Of a stretch of DNA of 64,000 nt, positions 23,964 through 32,925 are shown in pieces (position 1 is the stretch's first letter; each line of letters begins with the position of its first letter). The notes beneath the pieces were generated by a model. That model saw only the letters and a list, made by a program, of their open reading frames with translations. It was not told where the DNA came from and did no database searches. The translations under genes and the position numbers were made by a program. Source of the stretch: SVEL01 sp045126475 (lineage in GTDB: Bacteria; Bacillota; Clostridia; Lachnospirales; Lachnospiraceae). The stretch is from positions 1-64,000 of the forward strand of contig JBGVOL010000067.1 in assembly GCA_045126475.1 (NCBI GenBank), read 5' to 3'.

Positions 23964-24731
23964 TCACCTACGCTCTATAAGTTTTGCGGTGAATTTAATG
24001 ACAGATTCACATAAAATACTTAATAACACAATAACTATTGTCCATGCAAAAAGCTCAGGTGTCATAAGATATAGTTTGGCTTTATAAAGCTCATTTCCGA
24101 TGGAATTTTTTGCAAGACCTATTATCTCAGCAGCGACGCCTGCCTTCCACGCCATTCCCGTTGCCAGCGAACATGCGGACAATATGAAGGGAAGTGTGGC
24201 GGGAACATAAATATATACAAATTTCTTTAGGGCTGAAATGCGGAAAAGCTCTGCCATTTCAAGAAGCTTAATGTCAGTCTGCATTATGCCTGTAAGGGTA
24301 TTTATATATAGTGTGGGAAGAACTATTACTGTAGGAATAAGAATTGACAAATCCTCGGCATCTGTCCACAAAAGCGCCAATATAACAAAGGAGGCAACGG
24401 GAACAGATTTCAAAACTCTTATGGGAAACCACAGAATAGTTTTAACAACAGAGCAGAAATAAGATAGCACTGCCAGAAGTATTCCTGCTGCGGCACCTAT
24501 TATAAAGCCTGTACCTATATGTAAAAGAGATGCGGATACACTTGACCAGAACTGTTTATCGGTAAGTAAATCATTAAACAGAACGGTCAGTACCCTGCCC
24601 GGTGTCGGGAGAAAAATCTCTTTGTCTATGGCGTCCGCAGCCAATTGCCATATAACGAGCCATATGACAACTGATGCGGTGAAGGATATATATTTATAAT
24701 ATTTTTTTTCAGGTTTACCAAGCTTAGTCAA
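23964..24731 (-). CDS. ABC transporter permease, SsuC/TauC-like
   Basis: This 255-residue BPD-type permease has about six membrane segments. The loop after EMAELFRISALKKFVYIYVPAT is the ATPase-docking region, and ATGMAWKAGVAAEIIG is the SsuC/TauC signature. It overlaps the lipoprotein gene by 8 bases and lies 22 bases before the ATPase. The family moves sulfonates, nitrate, taurine, bicarbonate or pyrimidine precursors. Confidence 0.87.
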   Translation of the reverse strand: MTKLGKPEKKYYKYISFTASVVIWLVIWQLAADAIDKEIFLPTPGRVLTVLFNDLLTDKQFWSSVSASLLHIGTGFIIGAAAGILLAVLSYFCSVVKTILWFPIRVLKSVPVASFVILALLWTDAEDLSILIPTVIVLPTLYINTLTGIMQTDIKLLEMAELFRISALKKFVYIYVPATLPFILSACSLATGMAWKAGVAAEIIGLAKNSIGNELYKAKLYLMTPELFAWTIVIVLLSILCESVIKFTAKLIERR

Positions 24732-25725
24732 TATAGAACATTCCTTCCTCTATCTTGCCGCCGACGGCAGCTGGGTTCTGGTCGTAGATAACCTTAAGAT
24801 ATGAAAGTACTTTTTCTTTCATATCATCACCGGTAATGTATGTCACGTTGCAGTAAGGTATTGCTTTTTTAGCAATGGCAGCCTTAAATATATCAAAGGA
24901 TTCAAGAAGTGCGGCGGTATCATCAATGTTGGCTGATGCATATGATGTTGAAGCCTTGTATTCATCTAAAAATGCATTGAAGGCTTCTTTATTTTTTTCA
25001 ATAAAATCTTTGCGGGCTACGAGCACACCTGTGACAACGGTACCGTCGTTAAGCTTTTCCCATTCCTTTGTTACATCAAGGGCAATGCGGTAAGTGTCAT
25101 TGCTGTTTAATGCCACTGTTGTGTAAGGCTGTGGAAGCATTGCCACGGCATCAGGATTCTGTGTTAAAGCGGCAAGTACTTCGGGAGCCTCTGATTTGTA
25201 CTGTATGTCAACATCACTGTCAGGGTTAATTCCTGCAGAAGTCAATAAAAATCTGAGAGTATATTCAGGTGTAGTACCCTGACCTGTGGAATATATGGTC
25301 TTTCCCTTTAAGTCCTGAACACTGTTTACAGCTTCACCGGCTTCGACAATGTAAAGAACACCGAGAGTATTAACTGCAACAGTTACAATTTCACCCTCTG
25401 TCTTATTGTAAAGAACGCTTGCAAGATTGCAGGGAACCGCAGCGACATCCAAATCACCTTTGATAAGTCCTGTACTGATTTCGTCGGCTGTTCCGGCAAT
25501 TGTGTAATGGTATGTATTTACGGATTTTTCTGCATCGGAATCAGAAAGAAGCTTAATCATACCGATAGCTGTAGGGCCTTTCATGCAACCGATATTTATA
25601 TCTGCAGATACAACCTGTTTTTGTGTGCCTTGTTCATTTTGTGGTTTGTCGTTATTTCCACAGCCTGTCATAACAGAAAGAAATGTACATAAGGCCATGG
25701 TCAGAGATAATATCTTTTTTTTCAT
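24724..25725 (-). CDS. ABC transporter substrate-binding lipoprotein, NMT1/SsuA-like
   Basis: This lipoprotein of 333 residues has lipobox VMTGC (Cys22). The body resembles the nitrate/sulfonate/NMT1-like binding family (GPTAIGMIKLL, then GDLDVAAVPCNLASVLYNKT and DLKGKTIYSTGQGTTPEYTLR). The start at 25725 follows AGGAGG and gives a correct signal peptide; the longer frame from 25857 does not. It is the first gene of the three-gene importer. The ligand cannot be read from the sequence; sulfonate is only one possibility. Confidence 0.87.
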   Translation of the reverse strand: MKKKILSLTMALCTFLSVMTGCGNNDKPQNEQGTQKQVVSADINIGCMKGPTAIGMIKLLSDSDAEKSVNTYHYTIAGTADEISTGLIKGDLDVAAVPCNLASVLYNKTEGEIVTVAVNTLGVLYIVEAGEAVNSVQDLKGKTIYSTGQGTTPEYTLRFLLTSAGINPDSDVDIQYKSEAPEVLAALTQNPDAVAMLPQPYTTVALNSNDTYRIALDVTKEWEKLNDGTVVTGVLVARKDFIEKNKEAFNAFLDEYKASTSYASANIDDTAALLESFDIFKAAIAKKAIPYCNVTYITGDDMKEKVLSYLKVIYDQNPAAVGGKIEEGMFYID

Positions 25726-25821
25726 TGTAAGTGTCCTCCTGCCTATAATATTAAAATTAATATACGAAAAGTATACCAAAATCACACAATTATTACAACA
25801 TAAACGAAAATACGCCATAAA

Positions 25822-25850
25822 TTGACAAAAACCATGTTGTAATGTATAAT
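25822..25850 (+). promoter_or_regulatory. Consensus sigma-A promoter of the hydrogenase-chemoreceptor gene
   Basis: TTGACA (25822-25827) and TATAAT (25845-25850), both perfect, are 17 bases apart. No sigma-D motif is seen here, so this receptor is not in the late flagellar regulon. Confidence 0.8.
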
Positions 25851-25922
25851 ATTTCAAGATGATTGCGTGAGCACAATTGAATAAATAACATTATATCATA
25901 ATAAAATAGGAGGGTGTAATTT

Positions 25923-27878
25923 ATGTCTAAAACTATTAATGACGGACTGGTGTATACCAACGAAAAGTGTGTTGCGTGTAATAAGTGTATTTCTGCCTGC
26001 CCTGTGCCGGGAGCTAACTACGCAGTTATTGATGCAGACGGAAATTCAAGAATTGAAGTTGACGGAGAGGCTTGTATTGCGTGTGGTGCATGTATGGACG
26101 CGTGTAAGCATGAGGCGAGAGCATTCAGGGATGACACGGAGAGGTTTTTCGAGGATTTAAAGAAGGGAACCAGGATTTCCCTGCTGCTGGCACCGGCTTT
26201 TATGGCAAATTATCCGGCTGAGTATGAGAAGTATCTTGGAATACTTAAGGCGGCAGGCGTGAATCGTATTATAAGTATATCTTTTGGCGCAGATATCACA
26301 ACATGGGCATATATTAACTATATTACAAAGAATAATTTTACAGGAGGAATATCACAGCCATGTCCTGCAGTTGTAGGATATATTGAAAAGTATATTCCGG
26401 AACTGCTTCCGAGACTTATGCCTGTGCACAGTCCGATGATGTGCGGCGCAATTTATGCAAAAAAATATATGGGCATATCGGATAAGCTTGCGTTTATAAG
26501 CCCATGCATAGCGAAGAAAAATGAGATTGATGACCCGAACTGCGGCGGATATATTTCGTACAATATTACATTCGATCATCTGGTTAAATATATTAAGGAG
26601 CATAAACTCACCGGTCAGCAGCTTGCCAAGGACGAGATTGAATATGGACTTGGTTCTGTTTATCCGATGCCGGGCGGACTTAAGGAGAATGTTTACTGGT
26701 TTCTGGGTGATGAAATATTGGTTCGTCAGGTGGAGGGTGAAAAGCATATGTATGAGTATCTTAGGGAATACAGTGAGAGGGTAAAGAAGAGTAAACCTCT
26801 CCCGTTTATGGTGGATGCCTTAAACTGTTCTCAGGGATGTCTGTACGGGACGGGCGTCGAAGATACAAAAGCCCAAGGTGATGATACGCTGATGAATCTC
26901 TGGAAGATTCGTGAAAACAGTAAAACAAAGCGGGGTGCATGGGGAAAGGATCTCACTCCGAAGAAAAGGCTGGATGCATTTAATGCTCAGTTCAAAAACC
27001 TAAGACTTGAAGACTTTATAAGAAAATATTCAGACAGGTCAAAAGAGGTGGCACTTGCTGAGCCGTCAGCGGCAGAGATTAATGCTATATTTGATGCTAT
27101 GCATAAGAATGTGGAGTCAAAGAAACATATTGACTGCTCGGCATGCGGTTATGAGGATTGTCATTCTATGGCAAAGGCGATATATAACGGAATAAACTGC
27201 AAGGAGAATTGTGTTCATTATGCAAAGGATCTTGCAGAACTTGAGACAAAGAAAGCAGTTGAACTTAAGGATGAGATAGAAAAACAGACGGAGGATAGAC
27301 TAAAGAGAGCACAAAGGATAGACGAGATTATGGGCGATATTTCAACAGATTTTGAGACTTTGCTCAATTCTCTTGAGGGCTTAAGTCAAGGCAATGAAGG
27401 AAATGCGGAAGAAAGTACGGAAATTGCCAATAATATGCATGATGTCAGCAAAGCAAGCGAAGAGATGATAAATCTGTTTGGCAGAATCGCGGAATTCCTT
27501 GTGATGATTGAAGGAAATAATGATGCGATTTTTGGCATTGCCTCAAAGACAAATCTTTTGTCACTCAATGCTTCAATTGAGGCTGCAAGGGCAGGAGAGG
27601 CAGGAAGAGGTTTTGCGGTAGTTGCGGGACAGATTAAAGACCTTTCGGATTCGAGCCGAAATGCAGCACAGGATTCAAACCAGAATTCTGTGGAGATACG
27701 AAAATTTATGGAGAATCTAAAAGAGCAGGCAGATTTGTTAGGAAGTCTTGTAAAGGAAATCAATGACCGTGTCAGCAATCTTGCCGCTGCTACGGAGGAA
27801 ATCTCAGCGAGCTCAAAGGTTGTGGAAGATATGTCAAGAAGCATACAGGATAAATTGGAAGAGTTAGTGAAGATGTAA
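25923..27878 (+). CDS. Soluble chemoreceptor with [FeFe]-hydrogenase-like sensor domain
   Basis: This 651-residue protein joins, in order, two 4Fe-4S clusters (CVACNKCISACP, CIACGACMDACK), an [FeFe]-hydrogenase catalytic domain, a further Fe-S motif starting at C405 (CSACGYEDC), a coiled coil and an MCP signalling tip (SLNASIEAARAGEAGRGFAV). The four H-cluster ligand cysteines are present: C147 in QPCPAVVG, C195 in SPCIAKKNE, and C302/C306 in NCSQGC. The proton-relay Cys that precedes the first ligand in catalytic enzymes is Pro146. There is no membrane helix. It is probably a cytosolic H2, CO, O2 or redox sensor that signals to CheA rather than an efficient hydrogenase. Confidence 0.85.
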   Translation: MSKTINDGLVYTNEKCVACNKCISACPVPGANYAVIDADGNSRIEVDGEACIACGACMDACKHEARAFRDDTERFFEDLKKGTRISLLLAPAFMANYPAEYEKYLGILKAAGVNRIISISFGADITTWAYINYITKNNFTGGISQPCPAVVGYIEKYIPELLPRLMPVHSPMMCGAIYAKKYMGISDKLAFISPCIAKKNEIDDPNCGGYISYNITFDHLVKYIKEHKLTGQQLAKDEIEYGLGSVYPMPGGLKENVYWFLGDEILVRQVEGEKHMYEYLREYSERVKKSKPLPFMVDALNCSQGCLYGTGVEDTKAQGDDTLMNLWKIRENSKTKRGAWGKDLTPKKRLDAFNAQFKNLRLEDFIRKYSDRSKEVALAEPSAAEINAIFDAMHKNVESKKHIDCSACGYEDCHSMAKAIYNGINCKENCVHYAKDLAELETKKAVELKDEIEKQTEDRLKRAQRIDEIMGDISTDFETLLNSLEGLSQGNEGNAEESTEIANNMHDVSKASEEMINLFGRIAEFLVMIEGNNDAIFGIASKTNLLSLNASIEAARAGEAGRGFAVVAGQIKDLSDSSRNAAQDSNQNSVEIRKFMENLKEQADLLGSLVKEINDRVSNLAAATEEISASSKVVEDMSRSIQDKLEELVKM

Positions 27879-27909
27879 TATTTTCAAATACGCATATTGA
27901 TACGGAAAT

Positions 27910-27952
27910 AAATACGGAAATATATCAGAATGTTTGATATATTTCCGTATTT
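27910..27952 (+). terminator. Terminator-like hairpin after the hydrogenase-chemoreceptor
   Basis: An AT-rich 17-18-bp stem (27910-27927 with 27935-27952) carries AAATACGGAAATATATCA and its complement. The T-run is short. A TTGATA-N17-TATAAT pair (27934-27962) overlaps its right arm and points at the next ORF. Confidence 0.65.
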
Positions 27953-27970
27953 GAGCTATAATTAGCGGAA

Positions 27971-28789
27971 ATGGATATGACAGCGGCAATGAATGAAACA
28001 ACCCAGGCAATTACCGGAATTGCAACGGCATCAGGCAATGCCCAGAATTTATCAGGAAAGGTATACAGACAGGCGAGGGAGAATGCTGATAATGCGTCTC
28101 GTATTAGGAATCATGCAGATGAGGTGAAGGAAAGAAATCAAAAAATGAAAAGCCGGACCATGGAGCTTACCGGGCGTATTGCTGCAGATGTAAGCAATCA
28201 GATTGAGGAAGTAAGAAAAGTTGAACGTATTGTGAAGTTGACAGATGCAATTTTGGAGATTTCGGAGCAGACACAGTTACTTGCGTTGAATGCCAGTATT
28301 GAAGCTGCAAGAGCCGGCGAAGGCGGAAGAGGCTTTGCGGTTGTGGCAGATGAAATTGGTAAACTGGCGGAAGAGACAACTAGGACAGCACAGGCAATTG
28401 TAGAGATAAATCAGTTTACTCTTGATGCTGTGAATGGTCTTTCTGATGCGTCAAAGGATATGATTGCATTTATTCAGAATGATATACAGGGTGATTATGA
28501 GAAGATGGTTACCGTTGGTGAGGATTATAGTGCAGATGCCCTTGGTTTTATGGAGCAGATGGAACAATTTAGCCAATTGTCGCAAAATCTTAATAATGAA
28601 CTGTCTGAGATTGAAAATGATATAAGCCAGATTATGGCGGTTGTGAAAGAGGAGACTGCAAGTATTACTGATGTGACTAATAATGCAGAGAATATAAGTA
28701 ATAAAATGAATGTAGTAAATGAAAGCAGTAAGACCAATGGCGAGATTGTAAATGAGTTAGAGGAGGTACTTTCCAAATTTACACTTTAG
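27971..28789 (+). pseudogene. Headless methyl-accepting chemotaxis protein fragment
   Basis: The 272-codon frame holds only the cytoplasmic signalling part of an MCP, with tip sequence LLALNASIEAARAGEGGRGF and long coiled coils. The ligand-binding, membrane and HAMP regions expected in a full receptor of 550 or more residues are absent. No good ribosome site precedes the first ATG, and a terminator-like hairpin stands directly upstream. A TTGATA-N17-TATAAT pair would start transcription almost at the ATG. It is most likely the remnant of a receptor truncated at the edge of the accessory region; a short soluble MCP-like protein is a less likely alternative. Confidence 0.65.
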
Positions 28790-28801
28790 ATAATAGTAAA
28801 T

Positions 28802-28918
28802 AAAAACTGTAAATTCGTGTTAAAATTAGAAGATAAAAAGTGTAAAATCGTGCAAAAATATGTTTATAAAAACTGTAAATCCGGTATTGATATTTTTATG
28901 CTAAGACTGTAAAATGTA
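28802..28918 (+). repeat. Four phased direct repeats upstream of the DUF4143 ATPase
   Basis: Copies: AAAAACTGTAAATTCG (28802), AAAAAGTGTAAAATCG (28835), AAAAACTGTAAATCCG (28868), and a weaker AAGACTGTAAAATGTA (28903). The common base after the A-run lies at 28807, 28840, 28873 and 28907: steps of 33, 33 and 34, about three DNA turns. They fill the gap before the ATPase gene and look like an array of sites bound on one DNA face. Confidence 0.75.
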
Positions 28919-28965
28919 ATAAACATAGCTGCTGTTTAATGTATTTTGCGTAATGGGAGGTAAAG

Positions 28966-30312
28966 ATGTTCAAGAGAAAGATATACAGTGATATTTTAAA
29001 GTGGAAGGAAGAGTCAGAAGGAACATCGGCACTGCTTATCGAAGGAGCAAGGCGTATTGGAAAGAGCACAGTCGTTGAGGAATTTGCCAGAAATGAATAT
29101 AAAGACTATGTAATTATTGATTTTTCCATAGCAGAACAGGCACTGAAAGATAACTTTGATAATATTGGAAATATAGACACATTTTTTCGAAATTTTTTTC
29201 TTATAGTGGGGAAGACACTGCCTCAAAGAGAGTCGGTTATTGTTTTTGATGAGGTTCAATTTTTTCCAAAGGCGAGACAGGCGATTAAACATTTGGTAAA
29301 AGATGGAAGGTTTGATTATATTGAAACGGGTTCTTTAATTTCAATTAATAAAAATGTGAAAGATATTCTGATTCCGTCTGAAGAGGAAAGTATGCAAATG
29401 TACCCTATGGATTTTGAGGAATTTCTCTGGGCTATAGGAAATAATGTTTATGCTGATGTCATCAGGGATGCATTCATTAATAGGAAACCGTTGGGAGCAG
29501 ATAATCATAGAAGGATAATGCAGACATTTAGAAACTATATGGCTGTAGGTGGAATGCCACAGGCGGTGAGTGCATATGTGGACGGAAAGGATTTTGCATA
29601 TATAGACAGAGTGAAAAGGAATATATTAAAGTTATATATAAAAGATTTACAAAAACATGATGAGGACGATAGCGATAGGGCTGGTGCGGTGTTTAAGTCA
29701 CTCCCGGAACAACTGTCAAATCATAATCATATATTCAAAATGTCAACTGTTGATGCAAATGCAAGAACCAGAAACTGCAAAAGTGCAATTGATTTCCTGG
29801 ACCAATCCATGATAGTGAACAACTGCATAAATGTAACACAGCCGGAAGTAGCTTTGGAACTATACGCAGACAGGTCCAGATTCAAAATGTTTATGGGTGA
29901 TACGGGCCTTTTAGTAACATATATTTTGCAAAATAGTAAAGAGGCTCCTGAGAAGCTGTATCGCTCACTTGTTTTGGATGATATTGATATAAATCAGGGA
30001 ATGATATTTGAAAATATGGTGGCTCAGATGTTGAAAGCGTCGGGTTATGATTTGTATTTCCACGAATATGCTTTTAAGGCTGCAGAAAATGAGTCGGAGA
30101 AGCGTTATGAGATTGATTTCTTAATTGTAAAGGGTAAACGGATTGTTCCAATCGAAGTTAAATCCTCCGATTATAAAAGTCACAAGTCGTTTGACTACTT
30201 TAAGGAGAAATATCAGCTGAAAATGAATGAGAGATATATGATATATACAAAAGATCTGGAATGGAAGGACAATATTTTATTCATGCCAATCTATATGACT
30301 ATGTGCTTATAA
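28966..30312 (+). CDS. AAA ATPase with DUF4143 domain
   Basis: This 448-residue protein belongs to the AAA_14/DUF4143 group. Walker A is GARRIGKST (27-35), Walker B is VIVFDEVQFF, and a nuclease-like C-terminal part carries EIDFLIVKGKRIVPIEVKSS, the E-x-K pattern of PD-(D/E)xK-type folds. Such proteins are very common in gut anaerobes and archaea. Their function is unclear; they are often mobile or accessory. The start follows GGGAGG. It has no operon partner and opens the accessory region. Confidence 0.85.
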   Translation: MFKRKIYSDILKWKEESEGTSALLIEGARRIGKSTVVEEFARNEYKDYVIIDFSIAEQALKDNFDNIGNIDTFFRNFFLIVGKTLPQRESVIVFDEVQFFPKARQAIKHLVKDGRFDYIETGSLISINKNVKDILIPSEEESMQMYPMDFEEFLWAIGNNVYADVIRDAFINRKPLGADNHRRIMQTFRNYMAVGGMPQAVSAYVDGKDFAYIDRVKRNILKLYIKDLQKHDEDDSDRAGAVFKSLPEQLSNHNHIFKMSTVDANARTRNCKSAIDFLDQSMIVNNCINVTQPEVALELYADRSRFKMFMGDTGLLVTYILQNSKEAPEKLYRSLVLDDIDINQGMIFENMVAQMLKASGYDLYFHEYAFKAAENESEKRYEIDFLIVKGKRIVPIEVKSSDYKSHKSFDYFKEKYQLKMNERYMIYTKDLEWKDNILFMPIYMTMCL

Positions 30313-30365
30313 ATAGTAAATACGAAAACCTTATGTAATAACGATTGAACATGTGAGGAAGAACA

Positions 30366-30890
30366 ATGGATATTAAGATTCTTGATAAAGAAGTTTATAA
30401 GGGCAAAAAATATTCTTTTGAGTATCTGACACCGGGATACTATGATTTAATAGTGAAAGATATGACATTCAGTTTTGTATACAAAGAATACGAAAAAGCC
30501 CGGAAAAAGGGTTTTGAAGATGAGCTGCTGGGTGATTGGTTAGAAGCTCCTGTTTTGTATGGTGCTTATATAAACGGAGAATTGGCCGGTATCATTGAAG
30601 GAAGTATAGAGGGATGGAATAACCGTTTCCGCATAAGTAACATCCTGGTGTTTGATGGCTATAGGCATAATCAGGTCGGAACGAGGCTGATTCAGCATAT
30701 GATCAATGAAGCCAGAGAAATGGGTGCCAGAATGGTTGTTTTGGAAACTCAGAGCTGCAATATACCGGCAATTCACTGTTATATGAAAAATGGATTTAAA
30801 ATCATAGGTTTTGATACGCATTCATATTCCAATAATGACATAGAAAAATGTGAAGTACGAATAGAAATGGGGATAGAACTAAAAAAATGA
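30366..30890 (+). CDS. GNAT acetyltransferase, streptothricin acetyltransferase-like
   Basis: This 174-residue GNAT protein shows motif A as YRHNQVGTRLIQHMINEA, with an imperfect Q/RxxGxG/A acetyl-CoA loop (QVGTRL), and the C-terminal NIPAIHCYMKNGFKIIGFD segment. The layout resembles SatA-type streptothricin or protein lysine acetyltransferases. A resistance role is possible but unproven. It is the first of three GNAT genes in a row. Confidence 0.8.
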   Translation: MDIKILDKEVYKGKKYSFEYLTPGYYDLIVKDMTFSFVYKEYEKARKKGFEDELLGDWLEAPVLYGAYINGELAGIIEGSIEGWNNRFRISNILVFDGYRHNQVGTRLIQHMINEAREMGARMVVLETQSCNIPAIHCYMKNGFKIIGFDTHSYSNNDIEKCEVRIEMGIELKK

Positions 30891-30983
30891 TATTATTTTT
30901 GAAGGTGGAATTTTTGAATTGAAATTAAGAGTAGCAATTAAGTAAGAACGATAAATTATTATGTTAAAGAAGGAACTGTAAGG

Positions 30984-31604
30984 ATGGAATGTAAAGCGTA
31001 CTTAGATAATCCGTGCAAGGCATCAAGTCTGCCTTTTTGGAAAACGAACGCAATGGAGATTCCCAAGGGCATAAGGATTTTATTGGATGAAGATTTGCAG
31101 AGTGTTGATACTGATGAATATACAGATGAAAAATATTTTAAGTTGATTCATCGTTTGAACGGTGTAGAGAGACCTCTGCTTGATAGTGATTTTAGAATGG
31201 TTTCTGCAGATGTGCTGGAATATGTAAAACATATAGAAGAATGCTATGACGATATAGGCATTTCATTTGAGGAGCTTACAAGATACAAATTCCATGAAGT
31301 CTACGATTCAAGTTTGTGGGTTGCGGTAAAGAGTTGTGATGACAACAGAATTGTTGCAAGCGGAATAGCTGAACTTGACACCTTTATTAAAGAAGGTATT
31401 TTAGAATGGATTCAGGTTTCAAAGGATTATCGAGGCAAGGGTCTGGGAAAGTTTATTGTAAAAGAATTACTATGGAGGATGAAAGGTAAAGCAGATTTTG
31501 TTACTGTTTCCGGAAAAGTTGATAATTCTTCTAATCCTAAGGTTTTGTATGAAAGTTGTGGGTTTGCCGATGGAGAAATATGGCATATATTGACCAGAAG
31601 GTAA
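30984..31604 (+). CDS. GNAT acetyltransferase with N-terminal extension
   Basis: This 206-residue protein has a GNAT core in its second half: VSKDYRGKGLGKFIVKELLW carries the RGKGLG acetyl-CoA loop, and NSSNPKVLYESCGFADGEIW the C-terminal strand. The first 110 residues are an acidic extension not seen in minimal GNATs. Substrate unknown. It is separated from its neighbours by about 100 bases on each side. Confidence 0.78.
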   Translation: MECKAYLDNPCKASSLPFWKTNAMEIPKGIRILLDEDLQSVDTDEYTDEKYFKLIHRLNGVERPLLDSDFRMVSADVLEYVKHIEECYDDIGISFEELTRYKFHEVYDSSLWVAVKSCDDNRIVASGIAELDTFIKEGILEWIQVSKDYRGKGLGKFIVKELLWRMKGKADFVTVSGKVDNSSNPKVLYESCGFADGEIWHILTRR

Positions 31605-31721
31605 ATTCGGCATTTCGGAATATTTTCTGAAAAGTAAATGGAGGTAATATCTATGACGTTGCTTTATTTATAAAATTTGAAAATTTGCAATATATAATGT
31701 CGAAAAAATGGAGGAAATATA

Positions 31722-32132
31722 ATGGAATTTTCAATTAAAGAATACACAGAGTACAACGAAGAGGAAATATTGAATCTGTATCGGAGCGTGGGCTGGTCTA
31801 ATTATTTTAATAACCCGTTAATGCTTAAAAACGCATATGCACACTCTTTGAAAGTATTAGGTGCGTATTCAGAAGACAAACTCCTTGGAATTATAAGAGT
31901 TGTTGGAGACGGATACTCTATTGTACACATTCAGGATATTTTGATTCTGCCGGAGTATCAACGTAGCGGAATAGGCACAGCTTTAATAAAAAGAATTCTT
32001 GAAATGTATAAGGATGTTTACCAGAAGTCGTTGCTTACTGACAATACAGAGAAGACCGTTCAATTCTATAAATCCCTTGGATTTGAAATGGATACAGATA
32101 TTGAATGTAGAGCGTTTATGAAAATGTATTAA
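31722..32132 (+). CDS. Small GNAT acetyltransferase
   Basis: This 136-residue minimal GNAT has ILPEYQRSGIGTALIKRILE, with QRSGIG as acetyl-CoA loop, and ends FYKSLGFEMDTDIECRAFMK. Small GNATs of this type acetylate polyamines, amino acids or small molecules; the substrate cannot be told. The start is preceded by GGAGG. A GGAA-loop terminator follows. Confidence 0.82.
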   Translation: MEFSIKEYTEYNEEEILNLYRSVGWSNYFNNPLMLKNAYAHSLKVLGAYSEDKLLGIIRVVGDGYSIVHIQDILILPEYQRSGIGTALIKRILEMYKDVYQKSLLTDNTEKTVQFYKSLGFEMDTDIECRAFMKMY

Positions 32133-32159
32133 AAATTCAGGTATTTATAAAAACGTGGA

Positions 32160-32190
32160 CACTCTCAGGTGGAAACCTGGGAGTGCTTTT
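32160..32190 (+). terminator. Terminator after the third GNAT gene
   Basis: CACTCTCAGGT (32160-32170) pairs with ACCTGGGAGTG (32175-32185) around a GGAA tetraloop. CTTTT follows. Confidence 0.75.
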
Positions 32191-32219
32191 GATATAACGG
32201 AGAATGGTACAGAGAACCT

Positions 32220-32448
32220 TTGAAAAAATTGAGATTGAGAATGTATTTTACTTTAAATAAAAGTGAGGGAATAAAATTGGAATATGTTAAATTGACAGAA
32301 GAAAATATTACTGAAGTAGTTCATAATTACGTCGACTATTATAACAACTGTGAACGACGAGCATCATATGCATTTTTACAAGAAATTGGGATTCTATGCG
32401 GCGAGTAATCTGGCGATGATGGGAAAGCATGGTTTGGAAGTAAGGTAA
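32220..32448 (+). pseudogene. Decayed fourth GNAT gene
   Basis: The first frame reads LEYVKLTEENITEVVHNYV, an acetyltransferase N-terminus, then stops at 32408. A shifted frame from about 32370 reads FYKKLGFYAASNLAMMGKHG and stops at TAA 32446-32448, a typical GNAT C-terminus. The middle of the protein, including the acetyl-CoA loop, is missing. So an internal deletion plus frameshift destroyed the gene. Confidence 0.75.
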
Positions 32449-32549
32449 TATGGGAAGTTGAATTGAGTCAAACATGAAAAAGAGCCATGATTTCAAATTG
32501 ACGCTTAGAATACTTTTCTTTATCAATCAATGAAAAGCAGAAATCGACA

Positions 32550-32744
32550 ATGAGGGCAACGTTATGTTTTTTGTATATGAAAGCTGGCAGAGAAGATAAA
32601 GCAAATAAACTTGCCTCAGAACTTCCGCATACCAGAGAGAGTAGAGAAGTTATTCAGCCCCTTATCCAACAGGGATTAAGCAACTCGGAAATAGATGAAA
32701 ATATAAAAAATATTCTTTTAGGAGATGGAAAAGGGATTTGGTAG
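32550..32744 (+). pseudogene. C-terminal remnant A of a lost helical (TPR-like) protein
   Basis: A 64-codon piece (MRATLCFLYMKAGREDKANK...) reads like the last helices of a TPR-bearing protein, perhaps the C-terminus of an XRE-type regulator. It ends with 32 residues (from EVIQPLIQQGL to KGIW) that are repeated, diverged, at 36400-36498. It has no N-terminal DNA-binding part and no ribosome site. Confidence 0.6.
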
Positions 32745-32925
32745 AATTCTGAATACATTTCAAAAAGGAATAAAAGTTATCATGAACCGGTGAGATTACA
32801 AAGAGTAGTTTCGCTGGTTTTTTGCTTAGTAAAAAGGTTAAAGGTTCTTTTGACCCCCGGGACCAAAGGTGTACAAACATGGGTCATAGGGATACCCTAA
32901 AACAAACGACATAGGAGTTTGGGAG

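Noticed and set aside
28802..28918. CRISPR array
   Set aside because: Units are about 16 bases, imperfect and not palindromic, with AT-rich gaps of about 17 bases, and no cas genes are present.
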